DNA of 64,000 nucleotides from Pseudomonadota bacterium (GTDB lineage Bacteria; Pseudomonadota; Alphaproteobacteria; Sphingomonadales; Sphingomonadaceae): the NCBI GenBank assembly GCA_023416515.1, contig JAEZHP010000151.1, positions 1-64,000 of the forward strand, written 5' to 3'. Below are positions 8,871 to 17,581 of the stretch, piece after piece. Position 1 is the stretch's first letter. Each line of letters starts with the position of its first letter. Made by a program: the position numbers and the translations under genes. A model generated the notes under the pieces. It worked only from the letters and a program-made list of their open reading frames with translations. It was not told the origin of the DNA and did not search any database.

Positions 8871-10268
8871 ATGGCTGACACCAATTTCGACGTGATCGTG
8901 ATCGGCGCTGGGCCGGGCGGCTATGTGGCGGCGATCCGCGCCGCGCAGCTCGGCCTGAAGACCGCCTGCGTCGAGAGCCGCGAGACCCTTGGCGGCACCT
9001 GCCTCAATGTAGGCTGCATCCCGTCCAAGGCGTTGCTCCACGCCTCCGAGCTGTTCGAGGAGGCCAATCACGGCACGCTCGCCAAGTGGGGCGTGAAGAC
9101 CAGCGGGGTCGAGCTCGACCTCGGAGCGATGCATGCCGGCCGCCAGGAAGCGATCAAGGGCCTCACCGGCGGAATCGAGTTCCTGTTCAAGAAGAACAAG
9201 GTGACCTGGCTGAAGGGCCACGCCAAGTTCACCGGCGCCGACACGATCGACGTCGCCGGCGCGAGCTACACCACCAAGAACTTCATCATCGCGACCGGCT
9301 CGTCGGTCACCCCGCTCCCGGGAGTCGAGATCGACCAGGAGCGGATCGTCGATTCGACCGGCGCTCTCGAGCTCGGCGAGGTGCCGGAGCATCTCGTCGT
9401 CATCGGCGGCGGCGTGATCGGCCTTGAGCTCGGCTCGGTGTGGCGGCGCCTCGGCGCGCAGGTCACCGTCGTCGAGTTCCTCGACCAGATCCTCCCCGGA
9501 ATGGACGGCGACGTCCGCAAGGAAGCCAACAAGATCTTCAAGAAGCAGGGCTTCGCCTACCGCCTCGGCACCAAGGTGACCAAGGCCGAGAAGAACGGCG
9601 CCGGAGTGACGCTCACCGTCGAGCCCGCCAAGGGCGGCGCGGCCGAGACGATCACCGCGAGCCATGTGCTGGTGTCGATTGGCCGCCGGCCCAATACCGA
9701 CGGCCTCAACCTCGAAGCCGCAGGAGTGAAGCTCAACAATCGCGGCCAGATCGAGGTCGACCACGACTTCCGCACGGGCGTTGCCGGCATCTACGCGATC
9801 GGCGACGTGACCCCTGGACCGATGCTCGCCCACAAGGCCGAGGACGAGGGCATCGCCTGCGCCGAGGTGATCGCGGGCCAGATCGGTATCGTCAATCACG
9901 ACGTCATCCCCAGCGTCGTCTACACCATGCCGGAGATCGCGGGCGTCGGCCTCACCGAGGAAGACGCCAAGGCGAAATATGGCGAGGTGAAGGTCGGCAA
10001 GTTCCCGATGATGGGCAACAGCCGCGCCAAGACCAACCGTGAGCCCGACGGCTTCGTGAAGGTGATCGCGGACGCCAAGTCCGACCGGGTCCTCGGCGTG
10101 TGGATGGTCGCCTCGGTCGCCGGAACGATGATCGGCCAGGCGGCCCAGGCGATGGAGTTCGGAGCGACGTCCGAGGACATCGCTTACACCTGCCACGCCC
10201 ACCCGACCCATTCGGAGGCGCTCAAGGAAGCGGCGATGGCGGTCAACGGGAAGCCGATCCACGTCTAG
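8871..10268 (+). CDS. lpdA: Dihydrolipoyl dehydrogenase (E3)
   Basis: 465 aa. This FAD/NAD flavoprotein reoxidises the lipoyl groups of E2. FAD-binding IGAGPGGYVA (11-20) comes first, then the redox disulfide C44-C49 in GGTCLNVGCIPSK. The NAD-binding VIGGGVIGLELGSVW and the C-terminal catalytic HPTHSE (H444, E449) follow. It sits 30 bases after sucB. Besides the oxoglutarate complex it may also serve pyruvate and glycine-cleavage complexes, which are not in this window. Confidence 0.97.
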   Translation: MADTNFDVIVIGAGPGGYVAAIRAAQLGLKTACVESRETLGGTCLNVGCIPSKALLHASELFEEANHGTLAKWGVKTSGVELDLGAMHAGRQEAIKGLTGGIEFLFKKNKVTWLKGHAKFTGADTIDVAGASYTTKNFIIATGSSVTPLPGVEIDQERIVDSTGALELGEVPEHLVVIGGGVIGLELGSVWRRLGAQVTVVEFLDQILPGMDGDVRKEANKIFKKQGFAYRLGTKVTKAEKNGAGVTLTVEPAKGGAAETITASHVLVSIGRRPNTDGLNLEAAGVKLNNRGQIEVDHDFRTGVAGIYAIGDVTPGPMLAHKAEDEGIACAEVIAGQIGIVNHDVIPSVVYTMPEIAGVGLTEEDAKAKYGEVKVGKFPMMGNSRAKTNREPDGFVKVIADAKSDRVLGVWMVASVAGTMIGQAAQAMEFGATSEDIAYTCHAHPTHSEALKEAAMAVNGKPIHV

Positions 10269-10284
10269 CGCCGGGCCCCGGTCC

Positions 10285-10983
10285 ATGCGTCACCAGCTTC
10301 GCCGGATCCACATCTGGCTCGGCTGGATCGTCGGGATTCCATTGCTGGTCTGGACCGTGAGCGGCCTCGTCATGGTCGCCCTGCCGATCGAGACGGTGCG
10401 CGGCGAGCATCTGCTGTCGGAGCCTCGGCCGGTATCGCTCGCGGCTCCGGCGGTCATGCCGCCGACCGGTCCGCGACCCGTCCTCTCCCTCGGTCTCGAG
10501 CAGCGAGCGATGGGCCCGCGCTGGCTTGTCCGCTTCGCCGACGGCGAGGTGCGGATGGCCGACCCGGCAACCGGGCGAGTGCTTCCCCTGATGTCCGCGC
10601 CCGAGGCGGTGGCGGAAGTCCAGTCCCGCTACCAGGGCGAGGCGAGCGTCGCCGCCGTCGACAGAACCTCAGCCGAGGATCCGCCGGTCGAGCTTCGCCG
10701 CCCGATCGCGGCGTGGCGCGTGGCGATGAGCGACGGCACGCATTTCTACGTCAACGCGGCGACCGGCGAGATCGCGGCCCGGCGCTCCGGCCTGTGGCGC
10801 TTCTACGACTTCATGTGGGGCCTTCACATCATGGACCCGGCCGGCCGCGAGGACATCAACAACATCTGGGCGCGAGCCTTCTCCTTCGTCGGGGTGGTGA
10901 CGGTTGTGCTTGCGCTGGTGCTCTTGCCGATGACCATCCGCCGCCGACGCAAGAGGGCGCGGGCCGAGGCGGTGGCGGACTGA
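10285..10983 (+). CDS. PepSY-domain membrane protein
   Basis: 232 aa. An N-terminal hydrophobic helix (about 8-32, HIWLGWIVGIPLLVWTVSGL) is followed by a periplasmic region with PepSY-like halves (RPVLSLG..., and HFYVNAATGEIAARRSGLWR near 155-174). A second helix runs about 195-217, followed by a basic tail RRRRKRAR. The DFMWGLHIMDPAGRED stretch is typical of PepSY-associated iron-uptake and respiratory membrane proteins. No catalytic residues are seen. It follows lpdA by 16 bases and precedes the TRIC-like gene by one base, so it is probably co-transcribed. Confidence 0.8.
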   Translation: MRHQLRRIHIWLGWIVGIPLLVWTVSGLVMVALPIETVRGEHLLSEPRPVSLAAPAVMPPTGPRPVLSLGLEQRAMGPRWLVRFADGEVRMADPATGRVLPLMSAPEAVAEVQSRYQGEASVAAVDRTSAEDPPVELRRPIAAWRVAMSDGTHFYVNAATGEIAARRSGLWRFYDFMWGLHIMDPAGREDINNIWARAFSFVGVVTVVLALVLLPMTIRRRRKRARAEAVAD

Positions 10984-10984
10984 C

Positions 10985-11614
10985 ATGGAGGCCGACAGCG
11001 TCCCCGCTGCCGTGGGCCCGGCACTCGCCTTCCTCGACCTCGCCGGGATCTTCGTGTTCGCGGCATCGGGCGCGCTGCTCGCTGCGACGAAGCGCCAGAC
11101 TCTCGTCACCTTCATCTTCTTCGCGGTGATCACCGGAGTCGGCGGCGGCACCGTGCGCGACCTCCTGATCGGTGCTCCGGTCTTCTGGATCAACCGCAAT
11201 GCGGTGCTGATCATCTGCATCGTCGCGGCCTTGATCGTGTGGATGCTTCCACAGCGGCTCCTGCAGGGGCAATTGCTGCTTTGGCTCGATGCGATCGGCC
11301 TTGCCGCTTATGCCAGCTTCGGCGCAGCCAAGGGCCTCGCCTTCGGGGTGGCGCCGCTTCCGGCCATCGGCATGGGCGTCCTCACCGGCTGCATGGGCGG
11401 AATCATCCGCGACGTCTTCGCCGGCGACCCGAGCATCCTGATGAGGCCGGAACTCTACGTCACCGCCGCGGCGCTTTCAGCCGCTCTCACCGTGGCGCTG
11501 CTTCTGGTCGGAGTGCCCGGCTCGGTGGCAGGACCGGTCGCGGCACTCGCCGGCTTCGCCTTGCGGGGTGCAGCGATCGCGCGTGGCTGGTCGCTGCCCG
11601 GCTACGATAGATAG
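10985..11614 (+). CDS. TRIC-type cation channel family protein (UPF0126)
   Basis: 209 aa, with about seven hydrophobic helices in two related halves. Each half carries the Gly-rich signature of the bacterial TRIC family: FFAVITGVGGGTVRDLL (about 38-54) and GVLTGCMGGIIRDVFAG (about 125-141). Family members are trimeric K+-permeable channels, although annotations as glycine transporter also exist. Its last 13 bases overlap the 3' end of purT on the opposite strand (11602-11614). Confidence 0.88.
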   Translation: MEADSVPAAVGPALAFLDLAGIFVFAASGALLAATKRQTLVTFIFFAVITGVGGGTVRDLLIGAPVFWINRNAVLIICIVAALIVWMLPQRLLQGQLLLWLDAIGLAAYASFGAAKGLAFGVAPLPAIGMGVLTGCMGGIIRDVFAGDPSILMRPELYVTAAALSAALTVALLLVGVPGSVAGPVAALAGFALRGAAIARGWSLPGYDR

Positions 11615-12777
11615 TCGATCTTGACTGCCGAGGCGGCTCGGCGCGCTAGGCTTCGGGCCTCCTCGACATCATCCGCCCGCGCCAGGGCGACGCCCATGCG
11701 CCGGTTGGGCCGGGTCACCGGCTTTCCGAACAGGCGCACGTCGACCGGCTTGTCCGCCGACCCCAGTGCCAGCGCTTCCGAGAGGCCATCGAAACGGAAC
11801 CGCTCGGCCTCGCGGTCGGCCAGGATCACTGCCGACGCCGACGGACCGCGAGAACCGACGTCGGGGATCGGCAGGCCGAGGATCGCTCGGGCATGGAGAT
11901 CGAACTCCGACAACTCCTGCGAGATCAGAGTGACCATCCCGGTGTCGTGCGGACGCGGGCTGAGCTCCGAGAAAATCGCCTCGTCGCCGCGGATGAAGAA
12001 CTCGACCCCGAATAGGCCGTAGCCCCCGAGATCGTCGACGACCGCTTGCGCCATGTCCTGGGCCTCAGCGAGTGCAGAAGCGGACATCGCCATGGGCTGC
12101 CAGCTCTCGCGATAGTCGCCATGTTCCTGGGTGTGGCCGATGGGCGGACAGAAGATGGTTCCCTCGCGCGTCCGCACCGTCAGAAGCGTGATCTCATAGT
12201 CGAAGGCGACGAACTCCTCGACGATCACCCGCGGCCGGTCGCCACGCATGTTGGCGACGGCGTAGGTCCAGGCGGCCTCCAGGTCGGCCGCGTCGCGAAC
12301 CGTCGACTGGCCCTTGCCGGACGAGGACATGACCGGCTTCATCACGCAGGGGAAGCCGGTGTGCTTGGCGGCTCCCAGGACTTCCTCGAGGCTCTCGGCG
12401 AAACGATAGCGCGAGGTCCTTAGGCCCAGGGTCTCGGCGGCCAGGCTTCGAATCGCGTCGCGGTTCATCGTCATCGCCGCGGCCCGGGCGGACGGGACGA
12501 CGTGCCAGCCTTCTTCCTCCAGCGCCCCCAATTCCTCGGTCCGGATCGCCTCGATCTCGGGAACGATGAAGTCCGGCCGATGCTTCTCGACGGCCGAGCG
12601 CAACTTGGCGCCGTCGAGCATCGCGAACACCTCGGCCGCGTCGGCGAGCTGCATCGCGGGAGCCCCCGAATAGCTGTCGCAGGCGATGACCGCAGCGCCG
12701 AGGCGCTTGGCCGAGATCACGAACTCCCGGCCGAGCTCGCCCGAGCCGAGCAGGAGAATGGTAGCGATGTGAGACAT
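11602..12777 (-). CDS. purT: Formate-dependent phosphoribosylglycinamide formyltransferase PurT
   Basis: 391 aa from ATG at 12777. It is an ATP-grasp enzyme that makes formyl-GAR from GAR, formate and ATP in purine synthesis. The N-terminus ATILLLGSGELGREF is the family's dinucleotide-like fold. The ATP-grasp core has CVMKPVMSSSGKGQST and the metal-binding VEFFIRGDEAIFSELSPRPHDTGMVTL. The reading frame extends 150 codons further upstream but lacks homology, and 391 aa is the family length. It runs divergently from the TetR gene, with 102 bases between starts. Confidence 0.96.
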   Translation of the reverse strand: MSHIATILLLGSGELGREFVISAKRLGAAVIACDSYSGAPAMQLADAAEVFAMLDGAKLRSAVEKHRPDFIVPEIEAIRTEELGALEEEGWHVVPSARAAAMTMNRDAIRSLAAETLGLRTSRYRFAESLEEVLGAAKHTGFPCVMKPVMSSSGKGQSTVRDAADLEAAWTYAVANMRGDRPRVIVEEFVAFDYEITLLTVRTREGTIFCPPIGHTQEHGDYRESWQPMAMSASALAEAQDMAQAVVDDLGGYGLFGVEFFIRGDEAIFSELSPRPHDTGMVTLISQELSEFDLHARAILGLPIPDVGSRGPSASAVILADREAERFRFDGLSEALALGSADKPVDVRLFGKPVTRPNRRMGVALARADDVEEARSLARRAASAVKIDYLS

Positions 12778-12844
12778 TCGAAGTTGGCTAGGGTGAGGCG
12801 GTCGACGACTCAAGCCGCTTGGCAACCGACGCGGCAAAAGAAGG

Positions 12845-12873
12845 TTGACCGTCTGGTCAGTCAACGTCATAAA
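12845..12873 (+). promoter_or_regulatory. Candidate promoter with TetR-type inverted repeat
   Basis: TTGACC (12845-12850), a 17-base spacer and CATAAA (12868-12873) make a plausible sigma-70 promoter. The inverted repeat TGACC-gtct-GGTCA (12846-12859) and a wider TTGAC...GTCAA pair overlap it. This would suit autorepression by the TetR gene that starts at 12880. The predicted start of transcription falls on or next to the ATG, so the message may be almost leaderless. This is pattern-based only. Confidence 0.45.
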
Positions 12874-12879
12874 AGGGGC

Positions 12880-13488
12880 ATGAGCAAGCGGGCGATCCGG
12901 GCGGAGCAGGAACGACAGGCGGCCCGAGCGCGGCTGCTCGACGCTGCCCTCGAGCTGTTCAGCGAAAAGGGAATCAGTGCTGGCACCACCGCCGAAGTCG
13001 CCCTTCGCGCGGGCGTGTCGAAAGGCCTCGTGTTCAACTATTTTCCGACCAAGGACGCGCTTCTTCAGGCGCTGATCGAACGGGTGATGGGTGACATCCT
13101 CGGCTATTGGGAGGAGCACGACTGGACAGGACCGCCGGTCGAGCAACTCCACCGTGTAGCGGACGTCGCCCTTAGCCATGTCGCCGAGCGGCCAGGCTTC
13201 TTCCGTTTTTACTTTTCGTTGATGCTCCAACCCGACAGCCCGCCCGCCGCCGAGCGTGCGGCGGTCACCCTTCGCCCGCGAATCGAATTCTATTTCGAGC
13301 GCCTCCGCGAGGTGATGACCGCGCTCGGCTCGGACGACCCGCTTGCCGATGCCCGCCTTTTCCAGTTCGCATTGGTCGGGCTCTCCCAGATGATAGCCGC
13401 GACGCCGGCCTTGCTCGGGCCCGAGGGTAAAGGCCCGCTCGTGGGGCTCAAGAACCGGCTGGTCGACACCTTCACCCGCTTACGCTGA
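12880..13488 (+). CDS. TetR/AcrR family transcriptional regulator
   Basis: 202 aa from ATG 12880, preceded by AAAAGGGG. The N-terminal helix-turn-helix (about 17-65) includes ALELFSEKGISAGTTAEVAL, then AGVSKGLVFNYFPTKDALL, the TetR signature. The C-terminal ligand domain is unlike any I can assign. It is followed after 14 bases by a lipoprotein alpha/beta hydrolase and sits divergent from purT, so the hydrolase is the likeliest controlled gene. A frame extending far upstream overlaps purT antisense and is not real. Confidence 0.92.
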   Translation: MSKRAIRAEQERQAARARLLDAALELFSEKGISAGTTAEVALRAGVSKGLVFNYFPTKDALLQALIERVMGDILGYWEEHDWTGPPVEQLHRVADVALSHVAERPGFFRFYFSLMLQPDSPPAAERAAVTLRPRIEFYFERLREVMTALGSDDPLADARLFQFALVGLSQMIAATPALLGPEGKGPLVGLKNRLVDTFTRLR

Positions 13489-13502
13489 CGAAAGGCACGT
13501 CA

Positions 13503-14930
13503 ATGCGTCCTGCACTGGTTTTGCTCGGCTGCCTCACCGCTGGATGCACGACGGCTTCGTCGGCGCCAGTCGCCTCTGCACCTCGATTCGCGGAATTCCG
13601 GCAGGCACCGTGCGCACCGGGCCTGCCGGAGGATTTCCGCTGTGGCACTGTCAGCGTTCCAGAAAACTTCGCGCGGCCCCAAGGTCGGCAGATCGCGCTG
13701 AACGTGGCGGTGGCGCCTGGACAAGCGCCTCTTCAGGCGGAGCCGCTGGTGATGATCGCGGGCGGCCCGGGCCAGGCAGCAGTCGCGACCGCCCCCGTCG
13801 TCCTCCCCGCTCTTCGCGACCTCGACGCTCACCGCGACATCGTGTTCGTCGACCAGCGCGGCACCGGCGCTTCGAACCCATTGATCTGCGAGGCGAGCTT
13901 CGACGCGATCATGGGTCCGGAAGGCACGGCCGCGGTCGCCGAATGCCACCGATCGCTCAGCGCTCGGGCAGACCTGTCCGCCTACGGTTCGGATCAGGCC
14001 GTCACGGATCTCGAAGCCGTTCGCGCCGCACTCTCATATCAGCGCGTGAACCTCGTCGCCGCCTCCTACGGCGTGCGCGTCGCGACGCTTTACATGCGGC
14101 GGCATCCCGAGCGGGTACGCTCGGCCATTCTGCGCGCGGCCTACCCGTCTAATTTCAACATCGTCGGCAACGGCCTTCCCGCCGCCGATGCCGAGCTCGG
14201 GCGGGTGGTGGACGAATGCGGCGCCTCGGCTGAATGCCACTCGGCCTATCCCAATCTGGAGGCCGAACTGAATCAGGTCTTCGCTTCGCTCGAACAGGCG
14301 CCGCAGAACGTCACCCGCGCCGACGGCAGCTCACTTCAAGTCACTCCGGCGCTGTTCCAGCAGGCGCTCTACGCGCTGATGCTGAGCGCCCAGACCCGGC
14401 AGAGCCTGCCCCTGATGATCCATACCGCCGCAACGCGAGGGTTTCAGCCGATCGCCACTCCGCTCGGCCAGATTCGCGACGCCCTCTATGGCACTCTGCC
14501 CGTCGGCATGTACCTCTCGATCCTCTGCTCCGAGGACGTGCCGCGCCTCGCGCCCGGCGACCTGCAGCGCCCACGTACACCGCTGGGACGGATGGGTGCG
14601 CAATTGATCGAAACCTGCCGAAGCTGGGCCGTTCCAGCCGCGGACCCGAATCTTTTCCAGCTTTCAGAGCTCACCACGCCAACGCTGGTGGTCTCGGGAC
14701 TCCTCGACCCGGCCACCACGGCGAGTGCAGGCCGCGCACTGATGCGCCAGTTGCGCACGGCCGTTCATGTCGAGCTTCCTGCCACCGCTCACGGGCCCAT
14801 GCTGCCCGCTTGCCTGCGTGAAGATGCGCGCCGCTTTCTCGCCAATCCCGGGCCGATCGCGAATGCCGGGCAAGCCTGCGCAACAGCCACTCTGCCAGCC
14901 TTCGCGGTGATGCCGACACGTCGGCCTTAG
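13503..14930 (+). CDS. Lipoprotein alpha/beta hydrolase, proline iminopeptidase/TAP-like
   Basis: 475 aa with a lipobox signal peptide (LVLLGCLTAGC, Cys about 15), so probably membrane-anchored outside the cytoplasm. Alpha/beta-hydrolase landmarks are GGPGQA (oxyanion region, about 85), DIVFVDQRGTGAS and the nucleophile elbow AASYG. A C-terminal TAP-like domain follows with LVVSGLLDPATTAS (Asp) and ATAHGPML (His). The elbow is A-x-S-x-G rather than the usual G-x-S-x-G. Relatives include tripeptidyl and prolyl aminopeptidases and esterases; the substrate is unknown. GAAAGG lies seven bases upstream. It probably forms a unit with the TetR gene. Confidence 0.85.
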   Translation: MRPALVLLGCLTAGCTTASSAPVASAPRFAEFRQAPCAPGLPEDFRCGTVSVPENFARPQGRQIALNVAVAPGQAPLQAEPLVMIAGGPGQAAVATAPVVLPALRDLDAHRDIVFVDQRGTGASNPLICEASFDAIMGPEGTAAVAECHRSLSARADLSAYGSDQAVTDLEAVRAALSYQRVNLVAASYGVRVATLYMRRHPERVRSAILRAAYPSNFNIVGNGLPAADAELGRVVDECGASAECHSAYPNLEAELNQVFASLEQAPQNVTRADGSSLQVTPALFQQALYALMLSAQTRQSLPLMIHTAATRGFQPIATPLGQIRDALYGTLPVGMYLSILCSEDVPRLAPGDLQRPRTPLGRMGAQLIETCRSWAVPAADPNLFQLSELTTPTLVVSGLLDPATTASAGRALMRQLRTAVHVELPATAHGPMLPACLREDARRFLANPGPIANAGQACATATLPAFAVMPTRRP

Positions 14931-14939
14931 GACGAGGAG

Positions 14940-15494
14940 CTAATTGAGAGCCGAGCCCAGCCCTGCCTCGCGGAACGGCCTCGGCTCCTCCGGCGGAGTT
15001 TTCTGCGGCGCGAGGGGGCGCTGCCACAGGGCCACGTCCCACCACTGGCCGAGCTTCCAGCCGACCTGGCCGTAGGTGCCGCACTTCTTGAAGCCCATCG
15101 CGCGATGGAGGGCTGCGCTCGCCTCGTTGGGGGCGCTCAAGGCGGCGATGGCCTGGGTGAAACCCTGCCGAGTCAGCAGGTCGATGAGCATTGTGTAGAG
15201 CCGCCGGCCGAGACCGCCGCGCTGCCGGTCCGACGCGACATAGACGGACGTCTCGACGGTGAAGCGATAGCCCTGGCGTGGGCGAAAGCGCGAGGCCGAG
15301 GCGTAGCCTGCGAGGCCACGCTCATCCTCCGCGACCAGCCACGGATAGAGGCCGTCCCCCCCGGCGATCCGGGCCGCCATCTCCTCCGCGCTCGGAGCGC
15401 TATCCTCGAGGCTCACCGCGCTTCCCTCGACGAAGGGCGCATAGAGGGCGGCGATCGCCGCCGCGTCGCGCGGCGCCGCGAAGCGGATGTTCAT
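14940..15494 (-). CDS. GNAT N-acetyltransferase, phosphinothricin acetyltransferase-like
   Basis: 184 aa starting at ATG 15494, which overlaps the sppA stop (ATGA), so translation is probably coupled. The acetyl-CoA loop is DRQRGGLGRRLY (about 104-115). The N-terminal PRDAAAIAALYAPFV, TVETSVYV and the C-terminal ALHRAMGFKKCGTYGQVGWKLGQWWDVALW match the PAT/MddA group that acetylates phosphinothricin or methionine analogues. The natural substrate is not deducible. Its 3' end faces the hydrolase gene nine bases away. Confidence 0.88.
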   Translation of the reverse strand: MNIRFAAPRDAAAIAALYAPFVEGSAVSLEDSAPSAEEMAARIAGGDGLYPWLVAEDERGLAGYASASRFRPRQGYRFTVETSVYVASDRQRGGLGRRLYTMLIDLLTRQGFTQAIAALSAPNEASAALHRAMGFKKCGTYGQVGWKLGQWWDVALWQRPLAPQKTPPEEPRPFREAGLGSALN

Positions 15495-17371
15495 CGAGTC
15501 GCCGCGCGCTCCAGCAGGCTTCGCCACAGGCTGGAGGCGCCGGCGCTCGGCACCGCGTCATAGGAAGGCGGGCATTCGAGGCAGCGCGCCTGGATCGCCG
15601 GGCCGCGAAGAAGGCTCTGAGCATCGCTGAGAGCACGCGCCACCAGTGCCTCGGGCCGAGCGCGGAGCCGAGCGAACGGATCGGGCTCGGCCGCCGACGG
15701 CGCCGCCGCGAAGCTTTGCGCGAGATGGCCGAAATAGCGTTCGAACCAGTCGGTCTGCGGGACGAAATGAACCGCGTGCGCCTGGCCTTCCGCGAGATTG
15801 GCGCGGCGCGCCGCCTCGTTGACCGCGTCCTGGAGCGAGCCGAACTGGTCGACCAAGCCGAGCTGGCGGGCGGTTCCGCCGTCCCACACCCGGCCCTGCC
15901 CGATCTCGTGGACTCGCTGGACCGGGAGGTTTCGCGACTGCGACACCAGGGTCAGGAATCGGCGGTACATGCCTTCGACTCCGAGCTGGAGGAGCCGGTC
16001 GGCTTCGTCGGAAGGTCCACGCAGAATATCCGGCTCGCCCGACATCGGGGTGGTACGAACGCCGTCGACACCGATGCCGATGTTGCGAAGCGTGCCCTCG
16101 AAGCTCGGCAGGATTCCGAACACTCCGATCGAGCCGGTGATGGTGCTCGGCTCGGCGAAGATCCGGTCGCCGGCAGAGCCGATCCAGTAGCCGCCGCTGG
16201 CCGCGACCGAGCCGAACGAGACGACCACTGGAATGCCCTGCCGCTTCACGTTGAGAAGCGCCTGGCGAATCCGCTCCGAGCCGGTGGCCGAGCCGCCGGG
16301 TGAGTCGATCCGAACCACCAGCGCCTTGAGGTCATGGTCGCGCATGCCCTGTTCGAGGGTGCGGACGATGGTCGCGGCGCCGGCTTGGCCGGTCCCGGTT
16401 TCGCCGTCGCTGATCTCGCCGGCGATCGTGAGAATGCCGACATTGCCGTGACGGGCGAGCGGGTTGCGCTCGATGAAGGAGCTGTACTGGACCGCCCGGA
16501 AGCTGTTCGGAACCGCCTCATGGCCGCGGCCGACGAGCTCCGCGACGCGCGCGTTGAAGGTGGCCCGGTCGCCGATTCGGTCGACGAGGCCCATCTCGCG
16601 TGCCGCATAGGCCATGTCGCCATTGTGGCGCATGATCGCCCCGGTCGGATCGGCGACATAGGGATCGATCTGCGCTCGCGGCCGGGCACGCGACACCTCC
16701 TGGCGCCACTGCTCCCAAAGCGAATTGGCCAGCGCCTGGCTCGCCTGCCGCGCCTCGGGAGACATGTCGCTCCGGGTGAACGGCTCAACCGCGGACTTGA
16801 ACGCGCCGACCCGGTAGACGTTCGCGGTGATCCCGAGCCGCTGGAGAAGCTCGGCATAATAGAGATTGGTGCCGCCCGGTCCGGTGAACAGGACCGCCCC
16901 CATTGGGCTCAGCCAGATCTCGTCGGCATGGGCGGCGAGCTGGTAGGTGTCGTCGGAATAGCCGGTCGCGAAAGCGAGCACCCGCTTGCCGCCGGCGCGG
17001 GCGCGGTCGATCGCCGCGGCGACATCGGCCAAGGCGACCTGGCGGCCGCCGGCGAACAGGTCGAGATCGAGCACCACTGCGTGAATCCGCTCGTCGGTCG
17101 CGGCGGTCTCGAGCGCGTGGACAAGGTCGGCGATTCGATATTCGCGCGGGAGATTCGAGCCGCCGAGCGCGGCCCACGGACTAACCTCCGCCGGCTGCTC
17201 GACGATCGGACCGTCGAGGCGGAGCACCAGGGCTCCGCTGGTCGGACCGCCGGCATGCGGGGTCGCCGAAAGCGCCGCGTAGAGGCCGCCGAAGAACAGC
17301 AGCAGCAGGACGAGGACGAGCGCGTCCTTGATCCCGACGAGCACCTTCCAGAGACCTTTGACGAAGCGCAT
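15491..17371 (-). CDS. sppA: Signal peptide peptidase SppA, 67-kDa type
   Basis: 626 aa. This membrane-anchored serine protease degrades signal peptides left in the inner membrane. One N-terminal helix (about 14-34, LVLVLLLLFFGGLY) precedes two ClpP-like halves. The general-base Lys lies in RVGAFKSAVEPF (first half) and the nucleophile Ser in SVAASGGYWIGSAG (second half). Both catalytic residues of the double-domain family are therefore present. It is divergent from groES, with the CIRCE/promoter region between them. The GNAT gene is coupled downstream. Confidence 0.96.
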   Translation of the reverse strand: MRFVKGLWKVLVGIKDALVLVLLLLFFGGLYAALSATPHAGGPTSGALVLRLDGPIVEQPAEVSPWAALGGSNLPREYRIADLVHALETAATDERIHAVVLDLDLFAGGRQVALADVAAAIDRARAGGKRVLAFATGYSDDTYQLAAHADEIWLSPMGAVLFTGPGGTNLYYAELLQRLGITANVYRVGAFKSAVEPFTRSDMSPEARQASQALANSLWEQWRQEVSRARPRAQIDPYVADPTGAIMRHNGDMAYAAREMGLVDRIGDRATFNARVAELVGRGHEAVPNSFRAVQYSSFIERNPLARHGNVGILTIAGEISDGETGTGQAGAATIVRTLEQGMRDHDLKALVVRIDSPGGSATGSERIRQALLNVKRQGIPVVVSFGSVAASGGYWIGSAGDRIFAEPSTITGSIGVFGILPSFEGTLRNIGIGVDGVRTTPMSGEPDILRGPSDEADRLLQLGVEGMYRRFLTLVSQSRNLPVQRVHEIGQGRVWDGGTARQLGLVDQFGSLQDAVNEAARRANLAEGQAHAVHFVPQTDWFERYFGHLAQSFAAAPSAAEPDPFARLRARPEALVARALSDAQSLLRGPAIQARCLECPPSYDAVPSAGASSLWRSLLERAATR

Positions 17372-17447
17372 GGACCGGCATTCTCCTTCCGTCTTGGCTA
17401 GCTAAAGCACCCGCTCGCCGCTGTAAACGAAACCGCCCAGCCAAGCC

Positions 17448-17476
17448 CTTGACCGTCGATGAACCGCACCTAAATG
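17448..17476 (+). promoter_or_regulatory. Candidate groESL promoter
   Basis: CTTGACC (17448-17454) followed about 16 bases later by CCTAAATG (17469-17476) resembles an alphaproteobacterial heat-shock (RpoH) or housekeeping promoter. The predicted start of transcription, near 17483, is at the left edge of the CIRCE element, which is where HrcA is known to act. The -10 match is weak. Confidence 0.5.
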
Positions 17477-17484
17477 AACCGGCA

Positions 17485-17511
17485 TTGGCACTCGCGCTTG
17501 ATGAGTGCTAA
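17485..17511. promoter_or_regulatory. CIRCE operator (HrcA-binding site)
   Basis: TTGGCACTC (17485-17493), nine bases, then GAGTGCTAA (17503-17511). This is the CIRCE consensus TTAGCACTC-N9-GAGTGCTAA with one mismatch. CIRCE binds the repressor HrcA, which releases groESL when chaperones are titrated by unfolded protein. It lies about 70 bases before groES. hrcA itself is not in this window. Confidence 0.95.
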
Positions 17512-17581
17512 CAGTTCAACCGCAGCCGCGGCGCGGCCCGAACATGGGGGGATGCCGCGTGCAAATGAAAGAGGTGAGCGC

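Noticed and set aside
7497..10286. 929-codon frame on the - strand across sucB and lpdA
   Set aside because: Same artefact. Both genes on the + strand have complete catalytic motifs.
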